From: Aneurinibacillus aneurinilyticus ATCC 12856
GTDB lineage: Bacteria > Bacillota > Bacilli > Aneurinibacillales > Aneurinibacillaceae
Assembly (NCBI RefSeq): GCF_000466385.1
Contig: NZ_KE952869.1
Span: forward strand, 1-46,097
Length of the DNA stretch: 46,097 bases
Direction of reading: 5' to 3'
In this document: positions 1 to 7,984 of the stretch, in pieces
Position numbering within the stretch: the stretch's first letter is position 1
How the letters are laid out: each line of letters starts with the position of its first letter
Made by a program: the position numbers and the translations under genes
Notes under the pieces: generated by a model
Told to the model about the DNA's origin: nothing
Seen by the model: only the letters and a program-made list of their open reading frames with translations
Database searches by the model: none

Positions 1-42
1 ACGTTTAGAAGTGGGAGACTTCTTTCGGAGGGAATTTAAATG
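1..42 (+). mobile_element. possible right-end remnant of an IS200/IS605-type element (window edge)
   Basis: A perfect 6-bp hairpin (AGAAGT, loop GGGAG, ACTTCT) lies at 7-23 and is followed by a purine-rich stretch ending in ATTTAAATG. Subterminal hairpins and TTTAA-like boundaries are typical of IS200/IS605 (TnpB-bearing) ends. No transposase is visible because the window begins here, so the assignment rests on the hairpin and the edge position only and is weak. It could instead be a terminator fragment. Confidence 0.28.
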
Positions 43-62
43 TTCTATAAACACCGTGTCCG

Positions 63-533
<471 letters not shown>

Positions 534-582
534 CTATACATTGTACAAGGCAAACCCATACATTACCATTAAGGAGGAACAA

Positions 583-981
583 ATGATGAAGAAAAAGCTG
601 TATGCCACTTTATTAGGAACCGGAGTTGCACTGGCAGCGATGAGCTCCGTGTTTGCAGCTGAACCAGCGACAGAGCAACAGGCCAATGAACCGGCTGCTG
701 GTCAAGTGCGTATCTGGCATAAAGTCGAAAAAATGGATGAAAGCAAACTTGAAGAATTAGCAAAAGAAAAAGGCATTTCCGTCGGTGAACTGAAGCAGCA
801 AATGAAGCAGAAAAAAGAAGAAAAGCTGGAACAAATGGCAAAGAAAAAAGGAATTTCCGTCGATGAGCTGAAACAGCAATTGCAGCAAAAGCATGAAGAA
901 AAACTGGAACAAATCGCTAAACAAAAAGGGATCAGTGTGGACGAATTGAAAAAGCAACTGCCGGACAGCGGTCAGCTTTAA
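583..981 (+). CDS. small secreted protein with three tandem helical repeats
   Basis: A 132-residue protein. Residues 1-25 form a Sec signal peptide (lysine-rich start, hydrophobic core, VFA/AEP cleavage site). The mature part is highly charged and carries three repeats of about 30 residues with the core KLEExAKxKGISVDELKQQL, likely a series of helical hairpins or a coiled coil. It has no catalytic motif and no cell-wall anchor. I chose the ATG at 583 (or 586) because AAGGAGG lies 6-9 bases upstream. A terminator follows, then cssRS. The position next to a secretion-stress two-component system suggests a link with protein quality control at the membrane-wall interface, but that is inference from neighbourhood only. 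Function unknown. Confidence 0.85.
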   Translation: MMKKKLYATLLGTGVALAAMSSVFAAEPATEQQANEPAAGQVRIWHKVEKMDESKLEELAKEKGISVGELKQQMKQKKEEKLEQMAKKKGISVDELKQQLQQKHEEKLEQIAKQKGISVDELKKQLPDSGQL

Positions 982-1001
982 TTCGCTGCACTAATCTTTT
1001 G

Positions 1002-1040
1002 AAAGGGACATGTTGCCTCTGCATGTCTCTTTCTTTATTC
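1002..1040 (+). terminator. rho-independent terminator after the secreted-protein gene
   Basis: AAAGGGACATG at 1002-1012 pairs with CATGTCTCTTT at 1022-1032 (one mismatch), followed by CTTTATT. It separates the repeat protein from cssR. Confidence 0.8.
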
Positions 1041-1079
1041 TTAACTATATAAAATAAAACTTCCATCGGGGGATGAAGC

Positions 1080-1766
1080 ATGACTTATCACGTATATCTA
1101 GTCGAAGATGAAGTCAATTTGAATCGACTGTTAACCTCTTATCTGCAAAACGAAGGATGGCATGTCACATCATTTACTACCGGAACAGAAGCAAAAGCGG
1201 CTATCCCACAAAAACCCCATGTGTGGATTCTCGACATTATGCTGCCGGATACAGACGGATTCGAACTCCTTAGTCAGATAAAAAACGAGTGTGCCGATAC
1301 TCCGATCATATTTATTTCGGCACGTGATGCCGACCTGGACCGGGTCCTCGGATTAGAGATGGGCAGTGACGATTATCTTGCTAAACCGTTTCTGCCACGC
1401 GAACTTGTAATTCGCACCAAAAAGCTGCTGGAGCGCATATACGGAAAAACGTCTTCTGCATCTACCCTCCCTATCTCAGACACACTGAGCATTTGCTCCT
1501 ATACTGTATGGGAAAAGGAGCGCAGGGTATATCATGGTGAGCAGCCAATCGAGCTAACCTCTAAAGAGCTGGATTTGCTGCTGCTGTTTGCAAAACATCC
1601 GGGACAGGCTCTCTCCCGCCAGCAAATTCTCAGTCGTATTTGGGGTACAGACTACTTCGGAACAGATCGTGCCGTAGACGACCTAGTACGCCGATTACGC
1701 AAGAAAATGCCGGAGTTACACCTTGAAACACTATACGGATATGGCTATAGGATGACGAGCGCATGA
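1080..1766 (+). CDS. cssR: two-component response regulator CssR (secretion stress)
   Basis: A 228-residue OmpR/PhoB-type regulator. The receiver domain occupies residues 1-120, with the acidic pocket E9/D10/E11, phosphoacceptor D52 in WILDIMLPDTDG and the conserved K of KPF. The winged-helix DNA-binding domain spans about 130-226 and ends GYGYRM. The sequence closely follows B. subtilis CssR as I remember it (VYLVEDE, SFTTGTEA, ISARDADLDRVLGLE, GTDRAVDDLVRRLRKKMPEL). CssR activates htrA-type quality-control protease genes when misfolded secreted proteins accumulate. The start ATG follows a GGGGGATG purine tract. It overlaps cssS by 4 bases (ATGA), implying translational coupling. Confidence 0.9.
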   Translation: MTYHVYLVEDEVNLNRLLTSYLQNEGWHVTSFTTGTEAKAAIPQKPHVWILDIMLPDTDGFELLSQIKNECADTPIIFISARDADLDRVLGLEMGSDDYLAKPFLPRELVIRTKKLLERIYGKTSSASTLPISDTLSICSYTVWEKERRVYHGEQPIELTSKELDLLLLFAKHPGQALSRQQILSRIWGTDYFGTDRAVDDLVRRLRKKMPELHLETLYGYGYRMTSA

Positions 1767-3139
1767 AAAACAAACCGCTTGCCGTACAAATCTGGCTCGT
1801 ATTCTCCGGGGTGATGACGATTATATTATGCATCGTCATCCTGCTCATTCCCCTGCTTGTTCAGCCGTTTCTCGTACAGGATACATATGCGAGAATCAGC
1901 GAAGCTCAAACGCTTATCTCAAACAGGCAGGACAATGGCCCAGGCTCAGGGAAACCTTTCCGTACGAAGGATAACGGAGTCGTACATCACTTGTTATTCG
2001 TCAATGGGGAGTGGATAGCGCCCCCCTCTTCGCTTACCCGGCTGCCTACAGAGTTTCTGGCCACCGCACAGGGACAAGCTCTGCTTCAAACAGAAGAGGC
2101 CAAACAATATAAAGCAGAAGTTGGCCAACAAACGCTATACTATATTATTCGGGTTCAGCAAATGGAAGGACAGAACTTTTTTCTTCTATCCTATGCTTTG
2201 GATACGTATCAACGGGAATTTATTTCTTCACTCATCCGTCAATTGTTTGGCATGACTGCCCTGATTTTGTTAGCAAGCTTTCCATTTTGTTATTGGCTAT
2301 CCAAATATCTGTCTCGCCCGCTTGTGCAAATTGAACAACATGTACAGCGTCTGGCCGAACGCGACTGGAATAAACCGCTGCTGCTGGACCGTAAGGACGA
2401 AATCGGCCGGCTGGCAAAATCGGTGGAACGCATGCGTCGCCGATTAGTCAAACAGGATGAGACACAGCGTACCCTGCTGCAAAATGTATCCCATGAGCTA
2501 AAAACGCCGGTTATGGTCATTCGAAGCTATACACAAGCTATACAGGATGGCATCTATCCATCCGGAGATCTATCTCAGACGGTCGAAGTCATCGAAAAAG
2601 AGGCAGAGCGACTGGAACGCCAAATCCAGCAGCTCCTCTATCTTACCAAACTTGATTATTTGGCAACACAGGAGCTTACAACCCATTCAGTTTGCGTGGT
2701 GAACATCATCCAGGATACGGTCCAACGACTGCGCTGGCGCCGCCCGGAATTGGAATGGGAAATTAACGTACCTGATATTCATGTTGAAGGAGATGAGGAG
2801 CAATTGCGTACAGCATTGGAAAATATACTTGATAATCAGATTCGTTATGCACAGCAAAAAATCTGGATATCAGGAAAAAAAGCAAATGAAGACGGCGCAT
2901 ACACATTCCAACTGCGACTCGGCAATGACGGGCCGCCGATTCCGCCCGAGAACATTCAGACGATTTTCGAACCCTATCGTAAAGGAGCAAGCGGGCAATT
3001 CGGCCTTGGTCTGGCGATTGTTAAGAGGATTGTCGACCTTCATCACGGAAAAATCGGAATAAAAAACGAAGAAACAGGCCCTGTTTTTACGATGCAGTTT
3101 CCTCTAGATCAAAAAGATAGCCCCACTAATGTTTCGTAA
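1763..3139 (+). CDS. cssS: sensor histidine kinase CssS (secretion stress)
   Basis: A 458-residue membrane kinase. TM1 is at residues 12-36, followed by an extracytoplasmic sensor region of about 125 residues, TM2 at 162-184, HAMP at 185-235 and a dimerisation domain with phosphoacceptor H244 in NVSHELKTP. The ATPase domain has an N box (LENILDNQIRYA) and a G2 box (GLGLAIVKRI). The N-terminus MKNKPLAVQIWLVFSG is nearly the same as B. subtilis CssS. Family knowledge: it senses misfolded exported protein and phosphorylates CssR. It forms one operon with cssR and is followed by a strong terminator. The known targets htrA/htrB are not in the window. Confidence 0.9.
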   Translation: MKNKPLAVQIWLVFSGVMTIILCIVILLIPLLVQPFLVQDTYARISEAQTLISNRQDNGPGSGKPFRTKDNGVVHHLLFVNGEWIAPPSSLTRLPTEFLATAQGQALLQTEEAKQYKAEVGQQTLYYIIRVQQMEGQNFFLLSYALDTYQREFISSLIRQLFGMTALILLASFPFCYWLSKYLSRPLVQIEQHVQRLAERDWNKPLLLDRKDEIGRLAKSVERMRRRLVKQDETQRTLLQNVSHELKTPVMVIRSYTQAIQDGIYPSGDLSQTVEVIEKEAERLERQIQQLLYLTKLDYLATQELTTHSVCVVNIIQDTVQRLRWRRPELEWEINVPDIHVEGDEEQLRTALENILDNQIRYAQQKIWISGKKANEDGAYTFQLRLGNDGPPIPPENIQTIFEPYRKGASGQFGLGLAIVKRIVDLHHGKIGIKNEETGPVFTMQFPLDQKDSPTNVS

Positions 3140-3173
3140 AAACAACGTTGCCGTATTTATCTGTTGCGTTTAT

Positions 3174-3203
3174 GGGGCTGTATTCATTACAGCCTCGTTT
3201 ATT
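3174..3203 (+). terminator. terminator between cssS and ywiC (convergent)
   Basis: GGCTGTA at 3176-3182 and TACAGCC at 3188-3194 form a 7-bp stem with a 5-base loop, followed by TCGTTTATT. It lies between convergent genes and may serve both strands. Confidence 0.7.
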
Positions 3204-3207
3204 GCTT

Positions 3208-3933
3208 CTACAATACTGTAGAGAGTGCCAGTGTTACGATGGTAAAAAATAAGGCCGAATTGGCAATCTCATAAATGCCAACCTGCAGTATTGATAATTT
3301 ACGCCCATAAAAAGCATACGCTCGAAAGAGGCTCGGCAGAAACGCTAAACATACAAGCCATTCACCAAACAGCAGCCACGCACATACGATCACACCATGG
3401 TAGCCCCATGACACATTGCGATACGTTCGATTGCCTTTCTCTCGAATCATCGTTTTTACATACAAGGCACTGCCCAGGAAGAACAAGAAACAAATGAAAA
3501 AGAGGAACAAGCCGATTTTATCCAACTGGTTTGCACCATAAAAATAGCTTGCTGCCCCCGACGACGAGAATATAAAAATCGCACTTATATCATTGGTGAG
3601 TGCTCGGTCACAATTTTTTGCGGAGTAATATGCACTTACCGCAAAAAACGGCAACAGGAGTAGTCCAAATCCGATTAGCTTCGGTTGCTGCCAAACCGGA
3701 ATAAAAATGAATAGCCCTGCAAGACTAAGATAAATGGTCGTCCATTTTTTGTATAAATTTGCTTGCCTCCCCTTAGCCAACATTAACGCGGCATAAGAGG
3801 CCAGATAAAGAAAAAGCCAGCCAATGAAAAGAAAAAGGTGTCCAAAGTAAAACGTGGAAGCCATTACACCAAGCCAGAACGGAACAATAAGCATCGCCCA
3901 GGCACCATGTTGCTTAGGAATTAACAGTCTCAT
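3208..3933 (-). CDS. ywiC: YwiC-like multi-spanning membrane protein
   Basis: A 241-residue very hydrophobic protein with about 7-8 predicted membrane helices. It opens with the family's hallmark IPKQHGAWAMLIVPF. The YwiC family has no established biochemical role; in B. subtilis the gene sits by the anaerobic fnr/nar region, but nothing of that kind is near here. The start ATG at 3933 has AGAGGTGG 8 bases upstream. It is monocistronic: convergent with cssS and divergent from the purine permease. A diverged copy of the window's dispersed repeat lies just upstream (3957-4063). Confidence 0.85.
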   Translation of the reverse strand: MRLLIPKQHGAWAMLIVPFWLGVMASTFYFGHLFLFIGWLFLYLASYAALMLAKGRQANLYKKWTTIYLSLAGLFIFIPVWQQPKLIGFGLLLLPFFAVSAYYSAKNCDRALTNDISAIFIFSSSGAASYFYGANQLDKIGLFLFFICFLFFLGSALYVKTMIREKGNRTYRNVSWGYHGVIVCAWLLFGEWLVCLAFLPSLFRAYAFYGRKLSILQVGIYEIANSALFFTIVTLALSTVL

Positions 3934-3956
3934 ACTGTCACCACCTCTACATTATC

Positions 3957-4063
3957 TGTATAAATTACGCTTGATATTTCGACAGGGTGAAGCAGGATCT
4001 TCAGAAAAAGAAGAGGTTGGATACGCCCTGCGCTCCAGCAGGATGTCTGCTCTCACGCTTCAT
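3957..4063 (+). repeat. dispersed structured repeat, copy A (diverged)
   Basis: Read on the plus strand it starts with ATAAATTACGCTTGATATTT, continues through GACAGG, GAAGAGG, GGATACG and CCCTGCGCTCC, and ends with a small hairpin AGCAG/CTGCT. The same order of motifs appears on the minus strand at 44629-44487 and 14830-14694, and a shorter version at 28870-28783. This copy is the most degraded. It lies between divergent ywiC and the purine riboswitch and overlaps no gene. Confidence 0.65.
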
Positions 4064-4162
4064 TGTACTGCACTATCAGATGGAAAGCTGTAGCATTCAT
4101 CACACTCTACAAGGAATGATTTAATTTTTATCTAAACACACTTTTCTTCAGATAAAGTTGAA

Positions 4163-4200
4163 TAAACCGAACGATTTTCATTTGACATAACAATATCGTT
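4163..4200 (+). promoter_or_regulatory. candidate PurR operator (two inverted PurBox-like half sites)
   Basis: TAAACCGAACGAT at 4163-4175 resembles the PurBox consensus (AWWWCCGAACWWT). An inverted half site sharing AACGAT lies at 4195-4200 (ATCGTT). The two flank the -35 hexamer of the permease promoter. In B. subtilis PurR uses paired inverted PurBoxes and controls pbuG, which fits. The second box is degenerate. Confidence 0.5.
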
Positions 4201-4211
4201 TGTTTTAATAT
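4182..4211 (+). promoter_or_regulatory. sigma-A promoter of the purine permease leader
   Basis: TTGACA at 4182-4187 and TAATAT at 4206-4211, 18 bases apart. It would start transcription near 4218, about 30 bases before the riboswitch aptamer. Confidence 0.6.
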
Positions 4212-4249
4212 ACAAGTTGTTTGCAATAAAATGTGATACTGATATTAAT

Positions 4250-4318
4250 CGTTCGTATATCCTCGATAATATGGTTTGAGGGTCTCTACAAGGGAACCAT
4301 AAATTCCTGACTACGGAT
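4250..4318 (+). ncRNA. purine riboswitch, guanine-type aptamer
   Basis: All three helices are visible. P1 pairs CGTTCGTA with TACGGATG. P2 is CCTC/GAGG with loop AATATGG. P3 is GGGAA/TTCCT with loop CCATAAA, and the two loops carry the GG and CC needed for the kissing contact. The specificity base lies in GACTA (C), the guanine/hypoxanthine type; adenine aptamers have GATTA. It lies 180 bases upstream of a purine permease gene. Confidence 0.9.
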
Positions 4319-4354
4319 GGGTGTTTGCTATACCCGTTTTTGGTCAGGAATTTT
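4301..4354 (+). terminator. riboswitch expression platform terminator
   Basis: AAATTCCTGAC (4301-4311) pairs perfectly over 11 bp with GTCAGGAATTT (4343-4353), followed by TTCTATT. A small GGGT/ACCC hairpin sits in the loop. The 5' arm is the same RNA that forms P3 and the ligand-binding junction, so aptamer and terminator exclude each other. Confidence 0.7.
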
Positions 4355-4497
4355 TCTATTCAATGGATAAGAAAATAGATGTCGTTATAAAGTAAGAAAG
4401 CGTCATCTGCTTTCTTCCAAATCATATTGCTTGAAAAACTTGCGAAGCTGCATAAAAGAAATACTTACGAGTTTTTCGCATATTGGGAGGATATTTT

Positions 4498-5787
4498 ATG
4501 GAAAATTTTTTTAAACTAAAAGAAAATGGAACAGATGTACGGACCGAATTCATCGCCGGAATTACTACATTTCTGACAATGGTCTATATTGTGGTTGTCA
4601 ACCCTGCGATTTTATCCTCAGCTGGCGTTCCATTTAACCAGGTGTTCATGGCTACTGTTATCGCAGCTACAATAGGCACACTATGCATGGCCTTATTCGC
4701 CAAATATCCTATCGCCATTGCTCCCGGTATGGGCATGAACGCTTATTTCGCAAGCGTCGTCGCAACGCATGGCATTTCCTATCAAACCGTGTTTGGCGCC
4801 GTATTTCTAGCTGGTATTATTTTTCTTCTGCTCACCTTCACCTCGCTTAGGGAAGCATTAATTCAATCGATTCCGGCTTCGTTAAAGTACGGGATTACAT
4901 CGGGGATTGGTCTTTTTATTGCATTTATGGGCTTGAAAATGTCAGGCATTGTAGTACCTAACGAATCTACGATGGTATCGTTTGGAGATTTGCATCAACC
5001 TGTTGCATTACTGTCACTGGCCGGTCTCTTTATTACGCTTATCCTTATCGCTAAAAAAGTACATGGCGCTTTGTTCATCGGTATGGCAATAACTGCACTC
5101 ATCGGATACTTTACCGATCTATTAAAATTTGAAGGAGTCGTATCCTTGCCACCTGCTCCTGTGTTATTCGATATGGATGTTAGCGGTGTCTTTTCCCACG
5201 GATTGTACACCATCGTATTCGCTTTTCTTCTGGTAACAATTTTCGATACGACAGGAACAATGATTGGAGTGGCCGAACAAGCGAACTTGCTCCGGGATGG
5301 CAAGCTTCCACGGGCTAAATCCGCCCTTATGGCTGACGCCGTAGCTACTACGGTCGGCGCAACACTGGGGACGACTCCATCAAGTGCGTATATCGAATCT
5401 TCTACCGGGGTGGCTGCGGGCGGCAGAACCGGATTGACTTCGTTCGTCGTAGCAATGCTCTTCCTAGTGGCTCTTTTCTTTTCTCCTGCCGTCTCTGCCA
5501 TTTCGTCCCTGCCGGCCATTACAGCACCCGTTCTTATCATTGTCGGATGCTTCATGATGGAAGGACTGGCACGGATCGACTGGAAAACATTTGATGAGGC
5601 ATTTCCTGCGTTTGCGATTATTCTTACCATGCCGCTGACATCAAGTATTGCCACAGGCATTGCAACTGGCTTTATTACGTATCCGCTAATGAAATTGGTC
5701 AGTGGAAAAGGAAAAGAAGTTCATCCTCTGCTTTACGTTTTTGGCGTGATTTTTATTCTTCAAATGATTTATTTTCCGGCACATTAA
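4498..5787 (+). CDS. pbuG: hypoxanthine/guanine permease of the AzgA/PbuG family
   Basis: A 429-residue polytopic protein (12-14 predicted helices) of the NCS2/AzgA nucleobase transporters. Diagnostic segments are EFIAGITTFLTMVYIVVVNP near the N-terminus, APGMGMNAYF in TM3, LKYGITSGIGLFIAFMGLK and the substrate-site region FDTTGTMIGVAEQ, then GTTPSSAYIESSTGVAAGGRTGLTS split by natural helix breaks. It imports hypoxanthine and guanine by proton symport. The start ATG at 4498 has GGGAGG 7 bases upstream. PurBox-like sites and a guanine-type riboswitch precede it, the regulation expected for this family. A terminator follows at once, so the gene is monocistronic. Paralogue (pbuG versus pbuO) is not certain. 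Confidence 0.88.
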   Translation: MENFFKLKENGTDVRTEFIAGITTFLTMVYIVVVNPAILSSAGVPFNQVFMATVIAATIGTLCMALFAKYPIAIAPGMGMNAYFASVVATHGISYQTVFGAVFLAGIIFLLLTFTSLREALIQSIPASLKYGITSGIGLFIAFMGLKMSGIVVPNESTMVSFGDLHQPVALLSLAGLFITLILIAKKVHGALFIGMAITALIGYFTDLLKFEGVVSLPPAPVLFDMDVSGVFSHGLYTIVFAFLLVTIFDTTGTMIGVAEQANLLRDGKLPRAKSALMADAVATTVGATLGTTPSSAYIESSTGVAAGGRTGLTSFVVAMLFLVALFFSPAVSAISSLPAITAPVLIIVGCFMMEGLARIDWKTFDEAFPAFAIILTMPLTSSIATGIATGFITYPLMKLVSGKGKEVHPLLYVFGVIFILQMIYFPAH

Positions 5788-5799
5788 TCTAATCATCTT

Positions 5800-5834
5800 C
5801 CAAAAGCCTCTGTTACAGGGGCCTTTTTCATTTT
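5800..5834 (+). terminator. terminator after purine permease
   Basis: AAAAGCCTCTG, loop TTA, CAGGGGCCTTTTT: stem with one bulge followed by a T run. Confidence 0.75.
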
Positions 5835-5929
5835 ATTGTAATCTTCTACGCTCGCAAACAAAACCATGTACCAAATATTTCAACTATGTAATAATGGAAA
5901 GAACGAACAATGAAAGGAGTCGTTCTGCA

Positions 5930-6559
5930 ATGTGTGCATTAATCAAAAGAATAGCAACGATAATGCTTGTTTGCAGCCTCGCCTTCTCTCTTTCTGCCTG
6001 CACGGGGGAGGAAAAAAGTACGAGCGCTGAACAGAGCGAGCCGATTACACCAGGTAACCCGATTGAGCCAGGTACTCCAATTACACCAGGCAAACCGATT
6101 GAGCCGGGTACTCCAATCACACCGGGCAAACCGATTGAGCCAGGTACTCCAATTAGTATTTCCATCAATAACCCGGACGTCAAAGTAACGCCAGAAAAGG
6201 ACGGGATTACCCTCAGGCTTCCTAACAAGTTATTGTTTGATTATAATAGCGATACCCTGCGTCCTGAAGCCGAAAAACTACTTGCACAAATCGCAGGCGA
6301 ACTCAAAAAAATAGGCAAAGCAAACGTTGAAATTCACGGTCATACCGATAGTAAAGGAAGCGAACAATACAATTTGGCTCTATCGGAAAAACGAGCCAAA
6401 GCTGTAGAACACTACCTTGCTACAATGACAGGGCTTGAAGGCATTACACTCTCAACAAAAGGGTTCGGAAAAACAAAACCGACCGCTCCAAATGATACAG
6501 AGGAACACCGTGAACAAAACCGGCGTGTAGAAATTATTATACGCTCCAGCGCGCCGTAG
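5930..6559 (+). CDS. lipoprotein with proline-rich repeats and a C-terminal OmpA peptidoglycan-binding domain
   Basis: A 209-residue protein. Residues 1-24 are a lipoprotein signal ending in the lipobox LSAC (lipidated C24). A spacer at about 40-75 consists of near-identical 12-residue units of the form PIEPGTPITPGK. Residues about 95-207 form an OmpA/MotB-type domain: LLFDYNSDTLRPEAEKLL, then the peptidoglycan-binding core IHGHTDSKGSEQYNLALSEKRA, and a final NRRVEI. The ATG at 5930 has AAAGGAG 9 bases upstream. It would tether the membrane outer face to the wall with a stiff Pro-rich stalk. OmpA domains are common in diderms and less usual in free lipoproteins of monoderm Bacillales. Monocistronic between strong terminators. 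Confidence 0.87.
   Translation: MCALIKRIATIMLVCSLAFSLSACTGEEKSTSAEQSEPITPGNPIEPGTPITPGKPIEPGTPITPGKPIEPGTPISISINNPDVKVTPEKDGITLRLPNKLLFDYNSDTLRPEAEKLLAQIAGELKKIGKANVEIHGHTDSKGSEQYNLALSEKRAKAVEHYLATMTGLEGITLSTKGFGKTKPTAPNDTEEHREQNRRVEIIIRSSAP
6041..6155 (+). repeat. in-frame 36-bp tandem repeat within the OmpA lipoprotein gene
   Basis: About three copies of a 36-bp unit (CCGATTGAGCCAGGTACTCC followed by AATTACACCAGGCAAA) differing by a few third-base changes. The unit is a multiple of three and encodes PIEPGTPITPGK, so copy-number change would alter stalk length without a frameshift. Confidence 0.9.
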
Positions 6560-6563
6560 CCTT

Positions 6564-6609
6564 ACAACAGGATGAGCCAGGCAAATGTTTGCCTAGCTCA
6601 TCCTGTTGT
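6564..6609. terminator. strong bidirectional terminator
   Basis: ACAACAGGATGAGC (6564-6577) pairs with GCTCATCCTGTTGT (6596-6609) around an inner AGGCAAA/TTTGCCT stem. It lies between convergent genes. Confidence 0.85.
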
Positions 6610-6617
6610 ATTATCAG

Positions 6618-7694
6618 CTATTCCATCCATTCCTGCGCTTGCTTAATCACTTGTTCAACAATTGCTTCCGCTCTCTCTCCATCCGTCAGTAGGCGGGTCG
6701 CCTGTCCGGCCCATAATGACAGGTAGCGTGAGTCATTCTGTATTGCAGCTGCTCGGCGAATATCACCTGTCGCCGTATTTTGGGTAGGAAAAGGTAACGG
6801 CTCTATCCCCGAAGATTCCACATGGTCAATGAAGGCATTGCGAATCCCACGGGCTGGACGTCCCGAAAAAGCTTTTGTAATAACCGTATCTTCCTCCGAG
6901 CTAGCTAACAGCGCCTTCCGGTATGCAGGATGCGCACCTGACTCCGCCGCCGTCAGGAAGCGTGTGCCCATCTGTACACCTTGTGCTCCAAGTGCCAGTG
7001 CGGCAACCAATCCTCTGCCATCCATAATTCCACCGGCCGCCACGACCGGGATACGCACCTGATCAGCTACCTGCGGAACAAGCGAAAACGTACCGACATT
7101 AGCACCGTACGGATGCCGGCCAATATCAAACGTTCCCCTATGTCCCCCGGCATCGCTTCCTTGAGCAACAACAATATCGCATCCTTTTTCTTCAGCAAGC
7201 TTTGCTTCCTCAACTGTTGTAATCATCGTTATCACGATTCGGTGTGCCGCCTTGGCTTCACGCATAGCATCATCCGGCAATATGCCGAAAGCCGTACTAA
7301 TAATTGGTACGCCTTCCTCAAGCAACACTTGAAACTGCTCCGTAAATTTGCTCGGCGTATACAGAGCTTTTTTTCCGGCTTTGATGCCCAATTCATCCCG
7401 TATCGGGTCCAGCATTCGCTGCACTTCCTGAACGCGCGATGTATCATCTGTCATATCAGCCGTAAACAAATTCACGCCGAATGGGCGATCGGTTAGCCGG
7501 CGGATGGTTCGTACCGTTTCGCGAATCGCTTCCGGCTCCATATATGCTGCTCCAAGCGTGCCCAATCCCCCGGCTCTTGATACGCCGGCCACCAGCTCTG
7601 CCGTTGTTGGTCCTCCTGCCATTCCAGCCTGAATGACAGGATATGTAATATCTAATCGTCGGCATAATTCGGTTTGAAAACTATGTTTTATCAT
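6618..7694 (-). CDS. nitronate monooxygenase (2-nitropropane dioxygenase family, FMN)
   Basis: A 358-residue TIM-barrel flavoenzyme. Family marks in order: PVIQAGMAGGPTTAELVAGVS at the N-terminus, the flavin/active-site loop VAQGSDAGGHRG containing the catalytic His (about residue 185), VPVVAAGGI(M)DGRG, and the phosphate-binding GVQMGTRFL. These oxidise alkyl nitronates such as propionate 3-nitronate to aldehyde and nitrite. The family also contains FabK-type enoyl-ACP reductases, but the QGSDAGGHRG loop favours nitronate monooxygenase. It is monocistronic, ending in the shared terminator at 6564-6609. Confidence 0.85.
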   Translation of the reverse strand: MIKHSFQTELCRRLDITYPVIQAGMAGGPTTAELVAGVSRAGGLGTLGAAYMEPEAIRETVRTIRRLTDRPFGVNLFTADMTDDTSRVQEVQRMLDPIRDELGIKAGKKALYTPSKFTEQFQVLLEEGVPIISTAFGILPDDAMREAKAAHRIVITMITTVEEAKLAEEKGCDIVVAQGSDAGGHRGTFDIGRHPYGANVGTFSLVPQVADQVRIPVVAAGGIMDGRGLVAALALGAQGVQMGTRFLTAAESGAHPAYRKALLASSEEDTVITKAFSGRPARGIRNAFIDHVESSGIEPLPFPTQNTATGDIRRAAAIQNDSRYLSLWAGQATRLLTDGERAEAIVEQVIKQAQEWME

Positions 7695-7808
7695 CTTTTT
7701 CCCTCCTCTGCTTTATTTTCTTTTTTCTCTCTTACTTTTCCTCTTTTTAATTTATCATGTACTCATTGTTTTAAAATGTTATAATATGTAATAGTTACTA
7801 CATTATAT

Positions 7809-7918
7809 CAAGGATGTTGATATCCAGTACGATCCAGAGTGGGTCGTCACCACACCATGCCCCAAACGGGCGTCGGTTCGTCTCCCGCCCCGAAGCCGTC
7901 GAGGGAGCCTCCTATTTA
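7809..7918 (+). ncRNA. structured GC-rich RNA repeat, HEARO/omega-RNA-like candidate without an ORF
   Basis: About 110 bases with a much higher GC content than the surrounding intergenic DNA and no ORF on either strand that looks coding. Folding by eye gives GTGG/CCAC near 7840-7853, GCCC (7859-7862)/GGGC (7868-7871) with loop CAAAC, and CGGTTCG (7874-7880)/CGAAGCCG (7891-7898). The loop CTCCC (7882-7886) can pair with GGGAG (7903-7907) to make a pseudoknot. The first 30 bases recur at the right end of the window. The shape resembles HEARO RNAs, the omega RNAs of IscB elements, many of which are solitary; that identity is my inference. Confidence 0.5.
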
Positions 7919-7933
7919 TCGAAAACAATTAAC

Positions 7934-7975
7934 ACAAAGAAAGCACCAACCATATTACGGCGGTGCCTTCTTTGT
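7934..7975 (-). terminator. terminator after the FbpA-like gene
   Basis: ACAAAGAAAGCACC (7934-7947) pairs with GGTGCCTTCTTTGT (7962-7975) over 14 positions with one mismatch. A/T-rich flanks on both sides make it potentially bidirectional. Confidence 0.8.
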
Positions 7976-7984
7976 ATTTATCTA

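Noticed and set aside
4995-5660. 221-residue minus-strand frame inside the purine permease gene
   Set aside because: Antisense shadow of a membrane protein; no start signal and no domain.
6041-6155. Tandem 36-bp repeats considered as a CRISPR array
   Set aside because: The units abut without spacers and are in frame with the lipoprotein, coding for a Pro-rich stalk.
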